A DNA stretch of 64,000 nt from CAG-177 sp003514385 (GTDB lineage: Bacteria; Bacillota; Clostridia; Oscillospirales; Acutalibacteraceae), in assembly GCA_051920445.1 (NCBI GenBank), contig JBPPLN010000001.1, positions 930,001 through 994,000 of the forward strand, in the 5' to 3' direction. The notes under the pieces were generated by a model. That model ran no database searches, was not told the DNA's origin, and saw nothing but the letters and a program-made list of their open reading frames with translations. Below are positions 60,971-64,000 of this stretch, piece after piece. Position numbers and translations under genes: made by a program. The stretch's first letter is position 1. The number at the start of each line of letters is the position of its first letter.

Positions 60971-61003
60971 AAATAATTTTTAAAGTGTAAAGGAGAAATC
61001 ATT

Positions 61004-61552
61004 ATGAAATTCGTATGTCCCGTTTGTGGTTATGTTTATGAAGGCGATTCTGTTCCGGAGGGCTTCAAGTGCCCCATCTGCGGCGCTGCCGGAGAGAAGT
61101 TCATCAAGCAGGACGAGGGCATGACCTGGGCTTCCGAGCATGTTGTCGGCGTTGCCAAGGACGTTGATCCCGAGATCCTCCAGGGTCTCAGAGACAACTT
61201 CGCAGGCGAGTGCAGCGAGGTCGGCATGTATCTTGCAATGGCGAGAGTCGCCCACAGAGAGGGTTATCCCGAGATCGGTCTCTACTGGGAGAAGGCAGCT
61301 TACGAAGAAGCTGAGCACGCCGCCAAGTTCGCCGAGCTCCTCGGCGAGGTCGTGACCGACTCGACGAAGAAGAACCTCGAGATGAGAGTTGAGGCGGAGA
61401 ACGGCGCTACCCTCGGCAAGACCGAGCTTGCAAAGCTTGCAAAGGCAAAGGGTCTCGACGCTATCCACGACACAGTCCATGAGATGGCTCGCGACGAAGC
61501 CCGACACGGCAAGGCTTTTGCAGGACTTCTCAAGAGATACTTCGGCGAATAA
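61004..61552 (+). CDS. reverse rubrerythrin (rubredoxin domain first)
   Basis: A 182-residue non-haem iron protein. The rubredoxin knot C-P-V-C-G and C-P-I-C-G (about 5-9 and 23-27) stands at the N-terminus, followed by a four-helix ferritin-like domain with the di-iron ligands in E-C-S-E near 69, E-A-E-H near 105, and E-M-A-R-D-E-A-R-H near 163-171. This reversed order is the revRbr of Clostridia, which reduces peroxide (and oxygen) with NADH-derived electrons. Placed after perR. AAAGGAG before the ATG. Strong terminator follows. Confidence 0.93.
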   Translation: MKFVCPVCGYVYEGDSVPEGFKCPICGAAGEKFIKQDEGMTWASEHVVGVAKDVDPEILQGLRDNFAGECSEVGMYLAMARVAHREGYPEIGLYWEKAAYEEAEHAAKFAELLGEVVTDSTKKNLEMRVEAENGATLGKTELAKLAKAKGLDAIHDTVHEMARDEARHGKAFAGLLKRYFGE

Positions 61553-61579
61553 TTCTCCGTAAAAAAAGTCATACACATT

Positions 61580-61618
61580 CGCGGCGCACATCAAACGGTG
61601 TGCGCCGCGTTATTTTTA
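61580..61618 (+). terminator. terminator of the perR-rubrerythrin operon
   Basis: CGCGGCGCACA (61580-61590) pairs exactly with TGTGCGCCGCG (61599-61609), then TTATTTTT. Confidence 0.88.
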
Positions 61619-61694
61619 TATAATCTTATCGGGACTTGAAAACGGCGGCGCAATATGCTACGATAACTCAAAGAGCAAGAATTGAGGAGAAAAG

Positions 61695-62513
61695 ATGAAG
61701 GTAACCTGCGAATACTGCGAATCGGTCGTCGACGCCGAAAAGAACGACACCTGCCCCAACTGCGGCGCGCCGCTGGCGGACAGCCGAAAGGCAAAGGAGG
61801 CAGAGCTGCGCGAGGCTCAGAAGAAAAAAGAAGCCTACGAACGCGAGACACGCGAGAAGCAGCGCAAGCTCGAACAGGAGCGTATAGAAGCCGAGCGCGG
61901 CAAGATGATACTCGACGCGGTGACGAATGTCACGGGACGCGCACATTCAGTCAGAAATTCACGCGCGCTGAAAGCGGGATGCCTCATCCCGATAGTTGTA
62001 ATTGCGCTGATAATAATACTATCTATCGCCTTTTCGGTGATTCGCCAAATCTCGGGCGGCAGCGTTGACGATCTGCTTTCGGGAGTTGTCTCCGAAAAAT
62101 TCTCCGACTACGAAGAGACGGAAGCAGTGCCCGAAAAGGTCGAAGTGAATTTCGGCGAAAAGGCGGTCACGCCCATGTGCACCGTGCTGTGCGACGAGAT
62201 AAAAGAAGTCGACAGCTACCCGTGGACGGTACAGAAAGGCTACAGATATGTTGCGGTTCATCTCGTGCTGACGAACAATCTCAGCGAAGAAGAAAGTCTC
62301 AACGAAAAGACCGATTTTGTTGTCAACGGCATAGCGCAGGACAGCCGCTTTCTCTCGGGCTACAAGCGCATATCCTCGTCGCCCGTGACGGCGGGGCTCT
62401 CGATAGACGGATATCTCATCTTCGAGATACCGACAAATATCACAACTGCCCAGCTGAAATACGGCGACTATGTGACGATAAACATAAAGCCCTCGGATAT
62501 CAAGGGAAAATAA
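61695..62513 (+). CDS. zinc-ribbon membrane protein with DUF4352-like domain
   Basis: A 272-residue protein. An N-terminal zinc ribbon (C5-x2-C8 and C20-x2-C23) is followed by a charged Lys/Glu/Arg helix (about 30-70, likely coiled coil). One membrane segment (about 95-115) leads to an extracytoplasmic beta domain (about 150-270; Y-V-A-V-H-L-V-L-T-N-N near 182-192) like DUF4352. The layout occurs in many Firmicutes; role unknown. A bidirectional terminator closes it. Confidence 0.75.
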   Translation: MKVTCEYCESVVDAEKNDTCPNCGAPLADSRKAKEAELREAQKKKEAYERETREKQRKLEQERIEAERGKMILDAVTNVTGRAHSVRNSRALKAGCLIPIVVIALIIILSIAFSVIRQISGGSVDDLLSGVVSEKFSDYEETEAVPEKVEVNFGEKAVTPMCTVLCDEIKEVDSYPWTVQKGYRYVAVHLVLTNNLSEEESLNEKTDFVVNGIAQDSRFLSGYKRISSSPVTAGLSIDGYLIFEIPTNITTAQLKYGDYVTINIKPSDIKGK

Positions 62514-62516
62514 AAG

Positions 62517-62552
62517 CAGGCTCGGTGTTCGCACATCGAGCCTGTTATTTAT
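62517..62552. terminator. bidirectional terminator
   Basis: CAGGCTCG (62517-62524) pairs with CGAGCCTG (62537-62544). T-rich ends on both strands; it ends the zinc-ribbon gene, and the XRE gene's stop is one base past the stem. Confidence 0.72.
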
Positions 62553-62760
62553 ACGGTCTTGTCTCGTTTGTCATACCGAGAATGTAGTCGGTCGAGGTAT
62601 TGTAGAGCCGCGCAAGCGAGATTACAAACCGAGTCGGTATCTCGCGTTTTCCTGTTTCATAGTTGCTGTATACCCGCTGATCGATTCCGAGAAAAGCGGC
62701 AACCTCTTTTTGAACCATATCGTGATCTTCGCGCAGATCTCTTAATCGCGGATAATACAA
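62545..62760 (-). CDS. stand-alone XRE-family DNA-binding protein, paralogue 2
   Basis: A 71-residue helix-turn-helix protein closely built like the one at 3991: Y-P-R-L-R-D-L-R-E-D near the start, V-A-A-F-L-G-I-D-Q-R-V-Y-S-N-Y-E-T-G-K-R for the recognition region, and S-T-D-Y-I-L-G at the end. I take TTG 62760 as start by comparison with the paralogue, which has the same GAGGTG-to-TTG spacing; GTG 62769 would add three codons. It is divergent from the SLOG gene, with paired palindromes in between. Likely a repressor of that promoter. Confidence 0.83.
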   Translation of the reverse strand: MYYPRLRDLREDHDMVQKEVAAFLGIDQRVYSNYETGKREIPTRFVISLARLYNTSTDYILGMTNETRPYK

Positions 62761-62786
62761 GAGCCTCACCTCATTTTTAGTATATC

Positions 62787-62804
62787 TACTATCAAAAAAT
62801 AGTA
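62787..62804. promoter_or_regulatory. operator 1 between XRE and SLOG genes
   Basis: TACTAT, six bases, ATAGTA. Identical arms and spacing as operator 2, centre to centre 25 bases apart. A further TAGTA/TACTA dyad at 62778-62791 overlaps it. Confidence 0.6.
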
Positions 62805-62833
62805 TTGATTTTACTATTATTTAATAGTAGAAT
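62805..62833 (+). promoter_or_regulatory. promoter of the SLOG gene, covered by operator 2
   Basis: TTGATT, 17 bases and TAGAAT, 16 bases before the ATG. Operator 2 fills the spacer, so a bound repressor would block it. Confidence 0.5.
62812..62829. promoter_or_regulatory. operator 2 between XRE and SLOG genes
   Basis: TACTAT, six bases, ATAGTA, exact arms, lying between the -35 and -10 boxes of the SLOG gene promoter. Confidence 0.6.
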
Positions 62834-62848
62834 ATGTTTGGTGAGGCT

Positions 62849-63232
62849 ATGTTTAAGCGAATCATTGTTGCTGGAAGCAGAAATTATCACAATTATCAGG
62901 AAGCAGAATCGTATATAAACTTTTGCATATGCCGAATTAGAAAAGAGTATAATCTGGTTTTCGTTTCCGGCGGATGTCGCGGTGCCGATGCACTTGGAGA
63001 GAGGTACGCCATTAGTAACGGATATGCTGTTGAGCGTCATCCTGCAAAGTGGCAGCCTTACGGCAAAGCCGCCGGTCCAATAAGGAACCGAACAATGATA
63101 ATGTCCGCAGATTATGTTATCTGTTTTTGGGATTACCAAAGCCGCGGGACTGCCTCTTTAATAGAATATGCTAAAGAATTCAATAAACCCATTAGAATAA
63201 AAAAAGTTTCGTCATATGCATCGTCCGAATAA
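62849..63232 (+). CDS. SLOG-superfamily protein (DUF2493/YspA-like)
   Basis: A 127-residue Rossmann-like protein of the SLOG superfamily. I-V-A-G-S-R near 6-11 and S-G-G-C-R-G-A-D near 37-44 form the nucleotide-derived ligand-binding loops, and the R-N near 75-76 plus D-Y-V-I-C-F-W complete the DUF2493 pattern. Such proteins bind or process nucleotides and are frequent in phages and plasmids and near defence genes. ATG 62849 has GGTGAGG close by. AT-rich codon use, unlike its neighbours, suggests transfer. Divergent from the XRE gene. Confidence 0.78.
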   Translation: MFKRIIVAGSRNYHNYQEAESYINFCICRIRKEYNLVFVSGGCRGADALGERYAISNGYAVERHPAKWQPYGKAAGPIRNRTMIMSADYVICFWDYQSRGTASLIEYAKEFNKPIRIKKVSSYASSE

Positions 63233-63247
63233 AATGGCGATGCATAT

Positions 63248-64000
63248 TCATTCCCCCGCCTCTATTCTTCTCTCCTCGCCGATATTTTGCAGGCAGCCGT
63301 ATTCGCTGAAAAACACTGCTCTGCCGTCGGACTGCCGCTCGGTCGTCGTGCGGCTCATCACGAGCATATCGCGCAGATTATTTGAAGATTTATAGAAGTG
63401 CTCCTCAAGCGTGATAAGATCGGAGAGGCTGTCGTCCGTCGCGTCTGCGGGCGCGAATATATATTTCCGCTCGGCTCTTATGCCTATCGGAAGCTTCTCA
63501 CCGCCGAGGGTCAGAAATCTGTCCTCGGTAAAATCCGGGTCTATACGCGAGCCGAGGGGTATTTTAAGCGAAAAGAACAGCAGAGTGTAACGCGACTTGA
63601 CATCGCTTATTTTCCTTGACGGCAGGCTGTGCGAAGAGGTCGAAAAAGTATGCTTTGTCAGCGCGGTGATATACCCCGCGGCGTGGCGCATGCTCATGCC
63701 GCCGTCGCGGTTTTCGACGATTCCGCTGATTATCGTGTCGCCCTTTAAAACGGCGGCGTTTCGCTCCTGCATCGCAGTGCCGCTGAAAATTTCGAGAGTC
63801 TGTATCTGCCCGTCCGCCGCGGCGACTATATCGCACGGCGCATCATTTTTTTTGACACTCTTGCCGACTCCCTCGCGCACATCGACATTGACCGAGCAGC
63901 CGACTATATTAACAGACAGCCACGAAACCTCAGGCAGAGCGGACATTGCTTCCTCGGCGACCGTGTGCGTGTCGAGCTGCTTTTTTCTCATCCCCGGATA
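63248..64000 (-). CDS. yqfD: sporulation protein YqfD, C-terminal part (cut by window edge)
   Basis: The frame runs off the right edge; 250 codons are seen, about the last two thirds of a YqfD of roughly 390 residues. The stretch L-D-T-H then E-E-A-M, L-P-E-V-S-W-L-S-V-N-I-V-G, C-D-I-V-A-A-A-D-G and I-S-G-I-V-E are family-typical. YqfD is made in sporulation in Bacillus and Clostridia. The codons continue before residue M-R-K-K, so 63991 is not the real start. This supports a spore-forming host. Confidence 0.85.
   Translation of the reverse strand, partial: YPGMRKKQLDTHTVAEEAMSALPEVSWLSVNIVGCSVNVDVREGVGKSVKKNDAPCDIVAAADGQIQTLEIFSGTAMQERNAAVLKGDTIISGIVENRDGGMSMRHAAGYITALTKHTFSTSSHSLPSRKISDVKSRYTLLFFSLKIPLGSRIDPDFTEDRFLTLGGEKLPIGIRAERKYIFAPADATDDSLSDLITLEEHFYKSSNNLRDMLVMSRTTTERQSDGRAVFFSEYGCLQNIGEERRIEAGE

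Overview
The window looks like a chromosome segment from an anaerobic, spore-forming gut Firmicute, probably Oscillospirales/Ruminococcaceae-like Clostridia. Support comes from the rimP-nusA-rnpM-rplGA-infB-rbfA-nrnA cluster, a PerR plus reverse-rubrerythrin operon, a DUF951 protein, a partial sporulation gene (yqfD), TagB-type polymer chemistry, sortase-like C-termini and Clostridia-style palindromic intergenic repeats. Base and codon use is fairly GC-rich across most genes, so long spurious antisense ORFs are common. A few stretches (31.2-32.0, 49.4-50.9 and 62.8-63.2 kb) are visibly AT-richer and may have been acquired by transfer.

Layout. 0-3 kb: beta-lactamase-fold hydrolase, YhhN membrane protein and a small unknown. 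3-4 kb: a repeat-rich gap with a candidate small RNA, orphan terminators and a large dyad before a small XRE regulator. 4.2-9.2 kb (minus): DUF951, prfA, tsaC, coaE, a lytic transglycosylase and an M18 aminopeptidase. 9.3-12.7 kb: an S1-domain protein and two exported proteins. 12.8-16.6 kb: a YfbR-like nucleotidase, then a Crp/Fnr-type regulator leading a SsuABC/TauABC-like ABC importer. 16.6-23 kb (minus): the translation-factor operon. 23-31 kb: glnA, an amidohydrolase, a HAD phosphatase, an aminotransferase, trpS and argGH.

31-40 kb is the accessory heart of the window. It holds an AT-rich sugar isomerase-like gene, a secreted alpha/beta hydrolase, and a 1100-codon ORF that fuses two related hydrolases in frame with a buried signal peptide. 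Two tandem exported propeller-like proteins follow, then a junction of two gene remnants (cupin and azlD). A fourth hydrolase paralogue sits at 55-57 kb with its own MFS transporter.

40-54 kb: an MGMT-like protein, a solitary 5S rRNA, a flavin reductase, an unknown TIM-barrel protein, and an operon of M3 peptidase, GT2-TagB fusion and truB. Then come an AgrE/archaeal-type ornithine cyclodeaminase, three small AT-rich membrane genes, tRNA-Gly, tRNA-Thr and tRNA-Arg, aspartate kinase, and a PdaC-like deacetylase. 58-64 kb: a polytopic membrane protein, Smr protein and GDPD-like enzyme, perR-rubrerythrin, a zinc-ribbon membrane protein, a divergent XRE/SLOG pair with paired palindromic operators, and the 3' part of yqfD running off the right edge.

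No CRISPR array, complete insertion sequence, integrase or replication origin was seen. The most promising unknowns are the hydrolase family with its fused ORF, the XRE/SLOG switch and the 3.6 kb small-RNA candidate. All function calls are from reading the sequence; no database search was run.
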